From assembly GCA_025766275.1 (NCBI GenBank), contig JAFKAC010000005.1, positions 744,001-808,000 on the forward strand: a stretch of DNA of 64,000 nt, read 5' to 3'. This document shows positions 44,946 to 54,565 of this stretch, piece after piece. Made by a program: the position numbers and the translations under genes. Numbering within the stretch: the first letter of the stretch is position 1; each line of letters begins with the position of its first letter. The stretch comes from Lactarius indigo (lineage: Eukaryota; Basidiomycota; Agaricomycetes; Russulales; Russulaceae). A model generated the notes under the pieces. It saw only the letters and a list, made by a program, of their open reading frames with translations, made no database searches and was not told where the DNA came from.

Positions 44946-44956
44946 AAGACCAAGAT
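44946..44956 (+). promoter_or_regulatory. G2 primer-binding site complementary to its own RNA 5' end
   Basis: AAGACCAAGAT, 2 nt after the LTR, complementary over 11 nt to ATCTTGGTCTT in the R region. It does not start with TGG as tRNA-primed sites do. Tf1 of fission yeast uses an 11-nt self-primer in the same way. Confidence 0.65.
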
Positions 44957-44958
44957 AA

Positions 44959-45300
44959 CTCATTGTGGCGACTGTCAATACTAGAGAACAGTGGACGGGC
45001 TTTCGCCCTTATCACCTAGAATGAAGAGGAGATCGCAACGTACCAACTCGATTCCTGGGAGCAGCCAGGTGGAGAGAACGAGGAGACGAAACCGGATACT
45101 TTGTAGAGTTCAACGGACCTACAAGGTTTAGACCTGTTGAGTTCAACTTCGACCATTTGTGTTGGGTGGAAATTACGTGGAACCCCATAGACCACCGCTG
45201 GGACGTTGTAAGACCAGCAGGGAGGCAGTATCAGTGTGACATCGACGCACGCGAACTTAACTCGCGAGCCGACTGGGGGCCCATTGACGGACAACTGTGA
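44959..45300 (+). CDS. G2 pre-gag leader coding region (no ATG)
   Basis: In the Gag frame, the leader encodes VPTRFLGAARWRERGDETG, GYFVEFNGPTRFRPVEFN, FDHLCWVEITWNPIDHRWD and ADWGPIDGQL, ending at TGA 45298-45300. The old copy G1 keeps nearly the same protein although its DNA has drifted, so the region was selected as coding. A further TGA at 45022-45024 is a Gln codon in G1. No ATG opens the frame. It may start at a non-AUG codon, be spliced, or be read through into Gag. No known domain recognised. Confidence 0.55.
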
Positions 45301-46956
45301 GAACACTCCACTGGAGAAGCAGTCAGCGAAGAAACCGAGGAAAATGAACAGAGCGAGGAGAATCAACCCGCAAGCGTCGGACCTATCGAGCAATACACTA
45401 TCCAACGAGCTGAGTCCCTGCACATCTCCGAACAGCCAGAAGTCATTCACGTACAATCACCGGCAGCGGAAATGGCGACTACCACCATGACGGCCAAAGA
45501 AATTATGAGCGTCAGAGAACAAATGGCGCGAGAAGCGGCCGAAGCAATTCGACAAGAATCACAGCAACACCTCATGCCCATTAATCCCGAAACAGGGCAT
45601 CGCATGACCGCAGACGACGCAGCAATCTTCCGGGCTATCGGACCCGACCAAGGAGACCCCCCGTCAGGGGGTGGACGACGACAAGGACTGCCGCTTGACC
45701 CCCCACCAGGATGGGGAGGCCCGCCGGAAGGAGACTTCCCCCAACGCCCAGGCGGAGGAGGAAATCCACTGGACCTCCCAAATAACCCACCAGAAGGGGG
45801 ACCCCCAGGCGGAGGCGGCGGTGGAGGTCCGCCGGGAGGAGGAGGAGCAGGACACGGACATGAGAAACTAACAGGTGAACCCCCCACCATCTTCGATGGA
45901 GATCGCACTAAGGTGGACTCGTTCCTCATGCAATGGCACGTGTACTGGGGAATGAATCTCGACACCCCGGTCATGCGCAACGACTACCGACGAAGCCTTC
46001 TATTTCTGTCCTACATAAAAGGGACATCAGTCAGCGAATGGGTACTTTCGTACCTCAAATGGCTCAACCGGCAGATACAACAAGGAATAGACCAACATAC
46101 GAGAGACCTGTGGAACGCAGTAGCAGAGGGTTTTAACCAAAGGTTCGTTAACACCCTCGAACGAGAACAGGCTCAAGCGCTTCTAAGAAAGGGACTCAAG
46201 ATGATCGACGGAGATATCGACAAATACGTCAACGAGTTTGAAGAAGCCGCTAGAAAAGCAGGGTATCGCCTCAATGACCCCCAAACCATCGACCTATTTA
46301 CCAAGGGACTCCCCAAGAAACTCTACGAGAAAACATACGACCTGGACGAGCCAGAAACGTTTGACGAATGGAAGAGAGCAACCCTCCGTCGACAACGCAA
46401 CTACATCCACATCTGAGCCCGGGTAGATGAGTACAAAGACACTAAGCCAAAGAAAATGGGCAATGCTGGATGGACCGTTCCCCAAAATCTCGCAAATCCC
46501 TGGGCAATGGACACCTCTGCCGATCGAACAAAGGCAAGGTTAGCAGGGTCAGAAGAGATTGATTATAGCAAACCACCCTACACAGGTCTACCCCCTTTTC
46601 CACCAAGGGGGGGACCCGGGGCGAGAGGACGGGGGAGAGGGGGGTCACGACGAGACCTAAGGACAGTGTTGTGTTACAACTGCAATGCCCCCGGTCATCT
46701 CTCACGAAACTGCCCCCATCCCAGACAACCACGACAATGGCAACCACAGAACGCCGGACCTTCCATGGCCCGAGCAGAAGGAACTGATTATTACACACAA
46801 GAAACACCGCCGGCTCAAATACAGGCTGCTTCGACTAGCAAAACCGCCGAAGAACAAGCCAAGGAATGGCTCACTGGAGTCGCGAACGCACCTGACGAGG
46901 TAAAGGACCTGATATTGCAGGACTTGTGGGGAAAGGAGGGTTTTCGGAGCGCCTAA
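45301..46956 (+). pseudogene. G2 Gag with one nonsense codon
   Basis: The frame is open from 45301; the first ATG is at 45472 (MATTTMTAKEIMSVREQM). The residues before it (VGPIEQYTIQRAESLHI) are also conserved in G1. The Gly/Pro-rich region spans 45650-45850; the capsid part reads HEKLTGEPPTIFDGD, FLMQWHVYWGMNLDTPVM, LKWLNRQIQQGIDQHT and GLPKKLYEKTYDLDEPETF. A TGA at 46414-46416 falls where G1 has Cys (TGT), so it is a private mutation, not the gag end. Downstream the same frame continues to a CCHC knuckle, CYNCNAPGHLSRNC (46675-46716), and the real stop TAA at 46954. The gene is interrupted unless the TGA is read through. Confidence 0.85.
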
Positions 46957-46978
46957 ACCCATCGGCCTGGGTGAGGGC
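46938..46978 (+). promoter_or_regulatory. G2 -1 ribosomal frameshift signal
   Basis: Heptamer GGGTTTT at 46938-46944 in gag phase (G-GGT-TTT), 9 nt before the gag stop. A stem-loop follows: ACCCA 46957-46961 with TGGGT 46968-46972, extended by CCT 46952-46954 with AGG 46974-46976, leaving a spacer of about 7 nt. Slipping back one base gives GFSERLNPS and enters pol. The heptamer and stem are conserved in G1. Confidence 0.75.
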
Positions 46979-49900
46979 TTTAAATTGTAATTCTGTAATC
47001 ATGACGCGCTTTCGTTCTCTTCGAATTCCAGTCTCGATACGCACGAATTACCGAATGGCTGACATAAAAGCATTGGTGGATTCAGGAGCCACCGACAACT
47101 TCATACACCCAAGTTTCATAAAGAAAATGGGTATTGGCACACAACCGCTGGCTCAGCCAAGAAAGATTTGGAACATTGACCAAACAGAAAACAAAGCTGG
47201 GTCCATTACTCACTTCACCGATCTCGATGTATACGCCAAAAGATACCACAGAACGATGCGGTTCCTCGTAACGGATCTCGGAACTGAAGAAATCGTGCTA
47301 GGGTATCCATGGTTGGCAACCTACAAACCAACCATCAACTGGCGAGACGTGGTGGTACATGAAGAAATCATGCCGGTCGTGATTAGTACGCAGGACAGTC
47401 ATCACCAACATACCATTATTGCCGCCACCCTCACCGATACACAAAAGGAAGAAATAGTCGCAGATTTGGGCGAAGAAGATATACACCTACGTGCTACAAC
47501 GTCTACCGAACTAGCGATCCAAGCAAAAGGAGAAGAACCACCTGTCGAACTACCAGCAGTATACCAAGCATTTCAGAAGCTTTTCAGTGAAGAGGCTTCC
47601 CAACGCTTTCCTCCCGCTAGGCCATGGGACCACGCCATTGATTTTAAACCAAACACCCCATCGGCAATCGACTGCAAAATATACCCGCTAACACAGGAAG
47701 AAGAAGGCAAGCTTAAAGAATTTCTAGACGAGAAGCTTAAGCAGGGGTATTTACGCCCCTCCATCTCCCCGTACGCATCATCCTTCTTCTTCGTTAAAAA
47801 GAAGGACGGAAAGCTATGCCCAGTACAGGATTACCGGGTGATCAACTCCCATACCATACGCAACCAATACCCTCTTCCCCTTATCCAAGACCTTATCTAC
47901 GATCTCAGCAATGCACATATCTATACCAAGCTCGACATCCGTTGGGGGTACAACAACATTCGTATTCGAGACGGAGATCAGGAGAAAGCGGCCTTTAAGA
48001 CCAAATTTGGCCTCTTCGAACCAACGGTCATGTTCTTCGGCCTTACAAACTCACCCGTGACTTTCCAAACGATGATGAACCACATCTACCAGGACACGAT
48101 CGCCAAACACAAACGCCGCGGTACCGTCATTCGAGTGTACATGGATGACATTGGGATCGCGATGTGCGAAGGTCACAACTCTGCAGACCATATCGTGGCG
48201 GTCACAGACGTCCTTTGCGTCGCCCAGGAACACGACCTCTATTTTAAGCTCGACAAATGCCTTTTCCATCAACCTCGGATGGATTACCTGGGGGTAATCC
48301 TTGAAAAGGGGGTAACACACATGGACCCGGTAAAAGTTCGCGGCATTAAGGACTGGCCGACGCCGACAAAAGTCAGGGACGTACGCTCCTTCCTGGGTTT
48401 CTGTAACTTTTACCGCTTATTCATCCGAGGTTTTGCCACGCACGCTCGACCACTAAACCGACTCACGAGAAAGGACGCTGAATGGCGGTGGACAGATGAA
48501 GAAGACCGCGCATTCAAAACACTCAAACGCCTTGTCACCGAAGAACCAGTATTAGCACACCCCAATCTGCAGGAGCAATTTGAGCTGGAGGTTGACGCCT
48601 CCGGGTTCGTGGTGGGTGCAGTTCTCCTACAGAAGAAAAATGACGGGCACAAGCACCCCATAGGATACTACTCAGCAACGCTGAGCGAAGCAGAGCGAAA
48701 CTACGACATCTATGACCTAGAGCTTCTCGCCATTGTAAAGGCTCTCCGGCACTGGCGCCCCCTACTTGCAGGATCCCCACACAAAATCAAAATATTTTCA
48801 GACCACTTAAATCTGCAATACTGGAAGACACCGCAAAAGATTAGTCGGAGAGTCGCCCAAGAAGTGCTGGAGCTAATGGAGTATGACTTCAAAATCCACC
48901 ATATCAAAGGGAAGAACAACGGTAGAGCAGATGCGCTATCAAGGCGACCGGACTACGATCAGGGAGAAGAAGATAATCAAGGTGTGGTCGTCCTACCTCC
49001 GGAGATATTTATACAAGCCACTAATGTTGCGCGCACACTGGAAATACATCCCATGATGCAACAACCGAGGCGACGACAAGACCCCGCTATAATCAAGACC
49101 TGGGTCGACGCCCATCACCTCAAAAAAATAGAAGGGGAGTGGTATAAGGATGGGCGACTGGTGATTACGGGACCTATGGCGACGTATCGGGCCATCATAC
49201 AAGACCATCACGACCCACCAGTACACAGACATCCAGGAATAAGCAGGACACAACGAATCGTGGAACGACATCACTGGTGGCCGAATATCCGCCGAGACAT
49301 ATATGAGTACGTCACGGGATGTGCTGACTGCCAGCGAAACAAAGTCAACACCAGACCAACACGTGCCCCATTACAACCGATCACTGCCGTAATGGACGCC
49401 CCTCCGTTCCACACCATCGCCCTAGATTTCATCACCAAACTACCCACATCGCAGTCATACGACAGTATTCTAACCATCACCGACCACAACTGTAGCAAGG
49501 CATCCATATTCGTCCCGTGCAATGAGGAAATCACAGCGGAGGGAACCACCATTTTGTACGTCAATCATGTGTTCAAACGATTTGGGTTGCCGCGTAAAAT
49601 CATCAGTGACTGCGACCCCCGATTCACCTCCAAGTTCACGCGAGAAGTATGCCATATACTGGGCATCCAACAGAATATCTCCACGGCCTATCACCCATGC
49701 ACAGACGGACAGTCCAAGCGAACCAATCAATGGCTCGAGCAGTATCTGCGATTCTGGGCCAATGAGCGCCAAGATAACTGGGCGGAGTACCTCCCCATAG
49801 CAGAATTCGCTCATAACAATTGGCCCCACGAGCATACGAAACAATCGCCATTTATGCTCTTGATGGGATACAACCCGACGGCCAATTGGACGGATAAGCC

Positions 49901-51677
49901 ATCCCCAATTCCGAATGTGATCACCAGACTGACACAGTTAAAGGAAGCACGCCAACTTGCCCAGGATCTTATCAAAAAGGCACAAGATAGTTGGATCTGG
50001 CATAAGGACACCCCGCGATACCAAGTCGGCGATCAAGTATGGCTAGAAGGGAAACACTTACAGACCAATCAGCCCATGGCAAAACTAGCGGCGCGACGCC
50101 ATGGACCGTTTAAGGTGGCCCAGGTGATGTCCCCCTACAATTATCGTCTTGAACTTCCCACGCAGTGGAGCATCCATCCAGTGTTTCACATCGATCTTCT
50201 CACGCCATATAAAAGTACGACTCTGCATGGCGAGAATTTTCCATGTCCACCACCGGATCTTGTGGAAGGCGAAGAAGAATACGAAGTTGAAGCCATTATA
50301 GACTCCCGGCACTTCGGCAGAAGGAAGAAATTGCAATACCTTGTCAAATGGAAGGGCTACCCAGACTCGGAGAACCAGTGGGTCGATAAGGATGACGTAT
50401 TCGCTCCGGAAGCAATAAAGGAGTATCAGGCGGGCCGAACAGCCATACAACATCTTAAAAGCCAGGTCGAGGATGACCAGGGAGAGTATCACTCCTACAT
50501 CCGATCCTCTCATACTTCTATGCCCACTTCCCCTCTCAGACATGTCACCACGGCGATCCTCCTCGACCAAGTCGCACAAGACGCCGCCAACCTCATCAAA
50601 GACGACCAAGAAACCGTGGTTCAACAGGTCCAGCTCACTCTGTACACACCTGCAAACCTGCGAACGGGGCATATCACTGCTCAAGAATGGGCTAATGTCC
50701 TACAGAGGTTCCCCGACCCGACTCACCAGCCCAACGACGAGCAGCAGCATGCCGTCCCTCACATCTTCCGAGACGACCACGGCAATCAAGAACCCGTTGC
50801 CATCATTCCCCCAGGCGACGACCTCATCGGCACGAGGGGAATTCTCCCTGCCGACCGTCCCCTCGAAGACCCAACAGGAGTTAGAAGCAGCGGAGGATTG
50901 GCGGAGGGTGGCGAAGGAGTGGGTGGACGAACAACTGCGCTTAGCGCAGAGGAGGTTGAGCGAGTTGCGGCAGCGCAGGCAACGCTCCCTGACAACGAGG
51001 CTCACGCTGGCGACGAGGATTACTACCTGGTCAGACACCCCCTCCTTCGAACGCACAGCCACCCTACTGATCCCCGAATCACCCCATGGCTCGTTCACAC
51101 CGATGGAACCCCCATGTCTCGAGGACGTGTGCGACTGCCCGGCGTCGCACTTCACACCCCCATTACGCACGACGACGACCCCGCACAGGTCCTTGCGCCT
51201 GAGGGGTTCAGGGTGAATCGACAGCCCCATTACGTTCATTTCCCCATCACCGGGCCCGATGGCGTAGAGAGGAACGCCAGCCACATGCAGATCGTTGGAG
51301 GTGCGAATCCCTTTGTATTGGGACTCATTCCCAGCTCCCCCTATCTTTACGGCAAACCCCTCTACGCCTTCCCGATGCTATCGGCCGTGGGACGCGCCTT
51401 CATCGCCCATGAGGACTTAGTCATCCTCGCCTCCAACAAGATCATGGACCATGCGCTGAACCGCATTGGGGATGAGTCCCTGACTGTGGAGGTGACGTGT
51501 TACCGAGCGACCGCATACGAAGAAGAGCGGCTCGCGGCTCGCATCCATCAACTCCAGGCGATGCGGCTGTCGGCAAGAGATGACAAGAGGGACTGCATCT
51601 ACCGGTTGGAGAGGGCTAACGTATTCGAGAGAATTAGCGATGAGCAGTCCACGTGGATGGCGCGAGATTTCCGGTGA
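46946..51677 (+). CDS. pol: G2 Pol polyprotein with chromodomain and C-terminal extension
   Basis: Open frame of about 1575 codons entered by -1 frameshifting. Order: protease ALVDSGATDNFI (47072); RT with KKDGKLCPVQDY, LDIRWGYNNIRI, NSPVTFQTMMNH and catalytic YMDD (48140); RNase H LEVDASGFVVGAV and YDIYDLELLAI; integrase zinc domain (HRHPGIS, WWPNIRR, CADCQRNK); core with LDFITKLPT, SDCDPRF and HPCTDGQSKRTN, where the third catalytic residue, Glu in related copies, is Lys; chromodomain LQYLVKWKGYPDSENQW (50335-50385); then about 400 more residues without known motif, ending TWMARDFR. Several Arg-to-Cys changes match CpG decay. Loss of the integrase Glu should block integration by this copy. 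Confidence 0.93.
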
Positions 51678-51707
51678 GTCTGGGGTCTCACGCTGAAAAG
51701 GGGGTGA

Positions 51708-52168
51708 TGTTACGGTTGCACGCATCGGACCCTTACTATACCGGTTGTGACTACGGTGGTAAGGTAGATTAGTCACGGACTCGGGGTTTACGATAGGAGT
51801 TAGGCGTTGAAGGATGACTCAACCCTAGTACAGGTAGTAGTAGTATTAGGATTGAGTTACTTACGCGATACGTTGGACGCTACATTACGGTGACTCATAG
51901 CAGCACTTGAAAGCCTGCTCTTCTTGTATTTAAGGTAGCTGCGGAAGACCAAGATACACCATCTTGGTCTTCTTCAATCGTCACTTTCCAAGTCTCATTC
52001 TCTCACATCTGAACCTTCGCCTCTATTTCGGATAGAGTGCCGCAGTTATACTAGTGTCTTCGAACATCTAGGAGTTGCCTTCGTGCCATACGCCTTAGAG
52101 TGTGATTAGCTAAGTCCCAGGTCGCCTTACCAGAGCTCAAGTCAAGCTAACATCGTGACGGCGTTACA
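51708..52168 (+). repeat. G2 3' LTR
   Basis: 461 bp, about 98.7% identical to the 5' LTR; the differences are transitions. Preceded by the polypurine tract at 51697-51707. Confidence 0.95.
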
Positions 52169-52417
52169 TAGGATAGGGAGACAGTCGATAAGAGTTTCGT
52201 AGCCTTCCTCACTTAGTATTCTTCCAAAGTCGAAGCTATAGTGAAATTTGTTAAGGACAGTAGGGGGGTCGGTCCAGCAGTCAACATTATTTAAGGTTGT
52301 TAAGTCGACAAGGGCAGTAGAGGGGTAGTATTGTTTGAGTTGTCGTTGTCTGTGGGATTCGAAGTTGGCTTGGGCTAGCGCTAGCCTCTGAGCTTCAGTA
52401 AGTTGTTCTGGGGGCAC
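52169..52417 (-). pseudogene. G3 ORF B, 5' part
   Basis: Frame starting MPPEQLTEAQRLALAQANF and continuing FESHRQRQLKQYYPST, FHYSFDFGRILSEEGYE and LIDCLPIL, where G2 is inserted. With G2 and one TAG removed it joins 44482-43688 in frame. Family unknown. Confidence 0.55.
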
Positions 52418-52559
52418 TTAAAACCACTCGGTTTAAGACCTTTAGATAGTTAACGATTTACTTACTATTTGCGTCGAGACTTAAAACACTCGTTTTAAGA
52501 AATCAAGGCAAATTTATTTTTTCTTCAAAAAAAAAAAGGTACGTCCCCCTTCCTGACTT

Positions 52560-53816
52560 CTAGAGGGGTTGGGAGTTGGGGTAGGCAGTAATGAAAGAGA
52601 AAGGATCGGCAGGGATACGAGGGGTAAGGCAGTAAGCAAGTAAATGGGGGGAAGCGCAAACTAGGTCCTCAAAGAAGTAACCCTGGTGGTAAGTGTAAAT
52701 TTGTCCGATAAGGGCGAAGCATAGGTGTCCGTAAGTGGTTACAATCCTCCCATCAAGAAAGTCCTGGATCTCTAGGGTAACTAGAGAGTCAATGTACCCG
52801 GCCCTATGAATGTTAGTGAGGGGGGTGAAAACACGCTGCAGGCCTTCCCTGAAGTTGTAGCGAACAGTTCCAAAGGGGGTGTCAGGAGAGGGGAGGTCGT
52901 AGATGGCCTTGGAACAGATGTACAGGGGAGGGAAATTAGGGTGTTGAGTGGGGTCAACGATGTGGGGGAAGAGAGTGTAGACGTGAGGGGGGAGGAGATG
53001 AAAAGGGGTGACTGAAGGAAAGACCGGGGGATAGTTGGCAAGGGTGGTTGTGAGGGGAACTTTAGTGATTAGTTCCCAAAGTGTGGTAGACGCGGGCCTC
53101 CAAGATTCTCCCTGGGGGGTGATGACAACAATGTACAGGTGGGGGTGTTCTCCTTGGTGGAGGAGACAAGGGGGGGCTTGGTATGCGGCGGCAGCGGCAG
53201 GAGGGAAATTCTCCTGGTTGGGATGGGGGGCAGGAGGGGCTTGTTCAGCTACCCTCTCATAGTTAATAGGGGAGTCCAGGGTGGGGGGGCGTGAGGCAAC
53301 TGGAGGAGGTGAGGGAGAAGGAGGGCATGGAGGAGTATCAACAGGTAGCAAAGGAGAGGCACGAGGGGTAGTTGCCACGTGGGAAGGGAGAGGGGGACGA
53401 GGTGTGGGAAGACAAATGGGGGGCGCAGACTCGGCGCATAGTTCAGGGGAAGGAGTGTGAGAGAGCTCAACTATGTTTCCATTGAGGTCTACTATCTCGA
53501 GTACTTCTTCGTAAAATTGTGCGGTGCTGGGTGAGACAGAACAAGGGGAGGGACAAGGGGTAGCTTTGGGGTCAGGGTAAACTAACTCCGGGGTGACTTC
53601 CCGACTTTCTAAGATGGGTGAAGGAATGACAGGGGGGGAGAAGCTTGGAGTAGGAAGAAGAATGTAAGGGGGATCTGGGAGATGAGAGGTGGATGCAACA
53701 GGAGCGTGAGTAAAGATGGAATCAAGGGGGCTACCCTGGAAATGATTGTATTCCTGGTAGCTGCAGGAATCTCCGTCCCAATGTCCAAACTGTGAAAAGT
53801 CGTAGTCTGAATCCAC
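52560..53816 (-). CDS. G3 ORF A, Pro-rich protein ahead of gag
   Basis: Open for 418 codons directly after the G3 primer site. The frame is opened by GTG at 53816 (VDSDYDFSQFGHWDGD) with a stop just upstream and no ATG near the start, so the original start may be mutated. Residues 40-200 are Pro/Ser-rich (PSFSPPVIPSPI, PPCPPSPSPPPVAS). The last ~200 look folded: HPHLYIVVITPQGESW, STTLWELITKVPL, YICSKAIYDLPSPDTPFG, SLVTLEIQDFLDGRIV and GYFFEDLVCASPHLL. The start codon apart, no damage is visible, unlike the pol part. No domain recognised; position and length have no counterpart in ordinary gypsy elements. Confidence 0.6.
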   Translation of the reverse strand: MDSDYDFSQFGHWDGDSCSYQEYNHFQGSPLDSIFTHAPVASTSHLPDPPYILLPTPSFSPPVIPSPILESREVTPELVYPDPKATPCPSPCSVSPSTAQFYEEVLEIVDLNGNIVELSHTPSPELCAESAPPICLPTPRPPLPSHVATTPRASPLLPVDTPPCPPSPSPPPVASRPPTLDSPINYERVAEQAPPAPHPNQENFPPAAAAAYQAPPCLLHQGEHPHLYIVVITPQGESWRPASTTLWELITKVPLTTTLANYPPVFPSVTPFHLLPPHVYTLFPHIVDPTQHPNFPPLYICSKAIYDLPSPDTPFGTVRYNFREGLQRVFTPLTNIHRAGYIDSLVTLEIQDFLDGRIVTTYGHLCFALIGQIYTYHQGYFFEDLVCASPHLLAYCLTPRIPADPFSFITAYPNSQPL

Positions 53817-53845
53817 TGGAAGAGCCCAAGGTCAGTCTATTAAAG

Positions 53846-53855
53846 AGACTGTCCA
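53846..53855 (-). promoter_or_regulatory. G3 primer-binding site complementary to its own R region
   Basis: On the element strand TGGACAGTCT, 2 nt after the 5' LTR. It is complementary over 10 nt to AGACTGTCCA in the LTR (plus 54041-54050), which starts 35 nt downstream of the TATA start. Spacing equals that in G2. Confidence 0.65.
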
Positions 53856-53857
53856 AG

Positions 53858-54565
53858 TGTGGTGAACTCACTGTCACTTGACAGCGAGGAATATGGTTGA
53901 AGATGACAGCGGGCAAGATAGAGGCGGAGAGAACAACGGAGGGGGCGAAGAGGAGGTGTCTTGGCTCAAAGAATATAGTGGCACACACAGGGTGGGGCAC
54001 TTGGAGGAGCTGAGAGGCAAGAGAGGGAAGATGTCACAAGTGGACAGTCTGAGGGACTGTCCAATAGATTGCGCTAGCTTATATACTACAGGGGGTGGTC
54101 TGTGCATAGATTTAGGGCAGGCATAGGGCCTGTCCACAAGTGCTGCACAATACTGTGCACAATACTGCGGATTGGAACATTCCAGAGATTAGTTATTAAT
54201 ACTGTCCAATCAGAATAAAGGATAAGCATGGTACGACTGCGCCGCAGTCGATGACGCCATATTGCACCATAGTGGCATGATTCTGCAGCAGCTGCGGAAC
54301 CTGTGATCAAGATACATGTTTCTTGTGACTTGGTTGATTATCTTCGTTGATCGATAAACAATCAATCGTTGATTGATACACATGCACATGTACAGGTGAC
54401 TTGGAGAGACAGAGTAATCACGTGACACATCACGTGACTGTCGGAGAGCGAAATTCAAACTCCGATTTCGGATCTCCCCTTTAGGAAGCTGATGACATAA
54501 GCCTGGTCCGGTCCGGATCAGTCCTAAGTGTCTTGAGTCACGACCGGGTTTATAGGTTCGTGACA
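53858..54565 (-). repeat. G3 5' LTR
   Basis: 708 bp. On the element strand: TATATAAG (plus 54085-54078), inverted repeat GGACAGTC...GACTGTCC (plus 54062-54041). A tandem CACAATACTGTG-type 12-bp duplication near 54155 is the only indel against the 3' LTR. Confidence 0.9.
54041..54085 (-). promoter_or_regulatory. G3 promoter: TATA box and self-primer inverted repeat
   Basis: TATATAAG followed after about 16 nt by the left arm GGACAGTC and a 5-nt loop, then AGACTGTCCA. Same design and spacing as G2 with unrelated sequence. Confidence 0.6.

Larger units (their letters stand above)
44483..52168 (+). mobile_element. G2: young Ty3/gypsy chromovirus, probably self-primed
   Basis: 7686 bp, LTRs 44483-44943 and 51708-52168 (461 bp each, about 6 differences). 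Internal order: primer site at 44946, pre-gag coding, Gag, -1 frameshift, Pol (protease, RT, RNase H, integrase, chromodomain, C-terminal extension), purine tract AAAAGGGGGTGA at 51697. It lies in G3 ORF B; TAG is found on both sides (44480-44482 and 52169-52171), and a 3-bp duplication restores the G3 reading frame exactly. CpG-rich and largely open, but with a few inactivating changes. Confidence 0.95.
36927..54565 (-). mobile_element. G3: Ty3/gypsy chromovirus with two extra 5' ORFs, interrupted by G2
   Basis: Minus-strand element with LTRs at 53858-54565 (5') and 36927-37622 (3'), about 96% identical (differences are mostly CpG transitions, plus a 12-bp duplication in the 5' copy). Without the G2 insertion it is about 9.95 kb, long for a gypsy element. 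Order: LTR, primer site, ORF A, ORF B, Gag, protease, RT, RNase H, integrase, chromodomain, polypurine tract, LTR. No matching target duplication flanks it (AGATG on the left, ACAAG on the right). Its right flank is gypsy G4 and its left flank is not. Confidence 0.85.

Noticed and set aside
44960..44975. tRNA-type primer site (TGGCGAC) in the G2 leader
   Set aside because: It is 20 nt from the LTR and only about 7 nt long in a match to CCA-type ends; the site 2 nt from the LTR with an 11-nt match to the R region is the better candidate.
45016..45456. 146-codon minus-strand ORF in the G2 leader
   Set aside because: It is antisense to the pre-gag coding region, which is conserved in G1 on the plus strand; no motif of its own.
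37634..46416. TGA reassigned to an amino acid
   Set aside because: TGA also ends normal frames (for example the Tc1-2 transposase and G2 Pol), and it replaces Arg CGA codons in decayed copies, as deamination predicts.
46456..46956. Separate gene starting at ATG 46456
   Set aside because: Same frame as Gag; it is the Gag C-terminus with the CCHC knuckle, cut off only by the private TGA at 46414.
49470..49844. Minus-strand ORFs across G2 integrase
   Set aside because: Antisense shadows of the pol frame, with no motif or splice signals.
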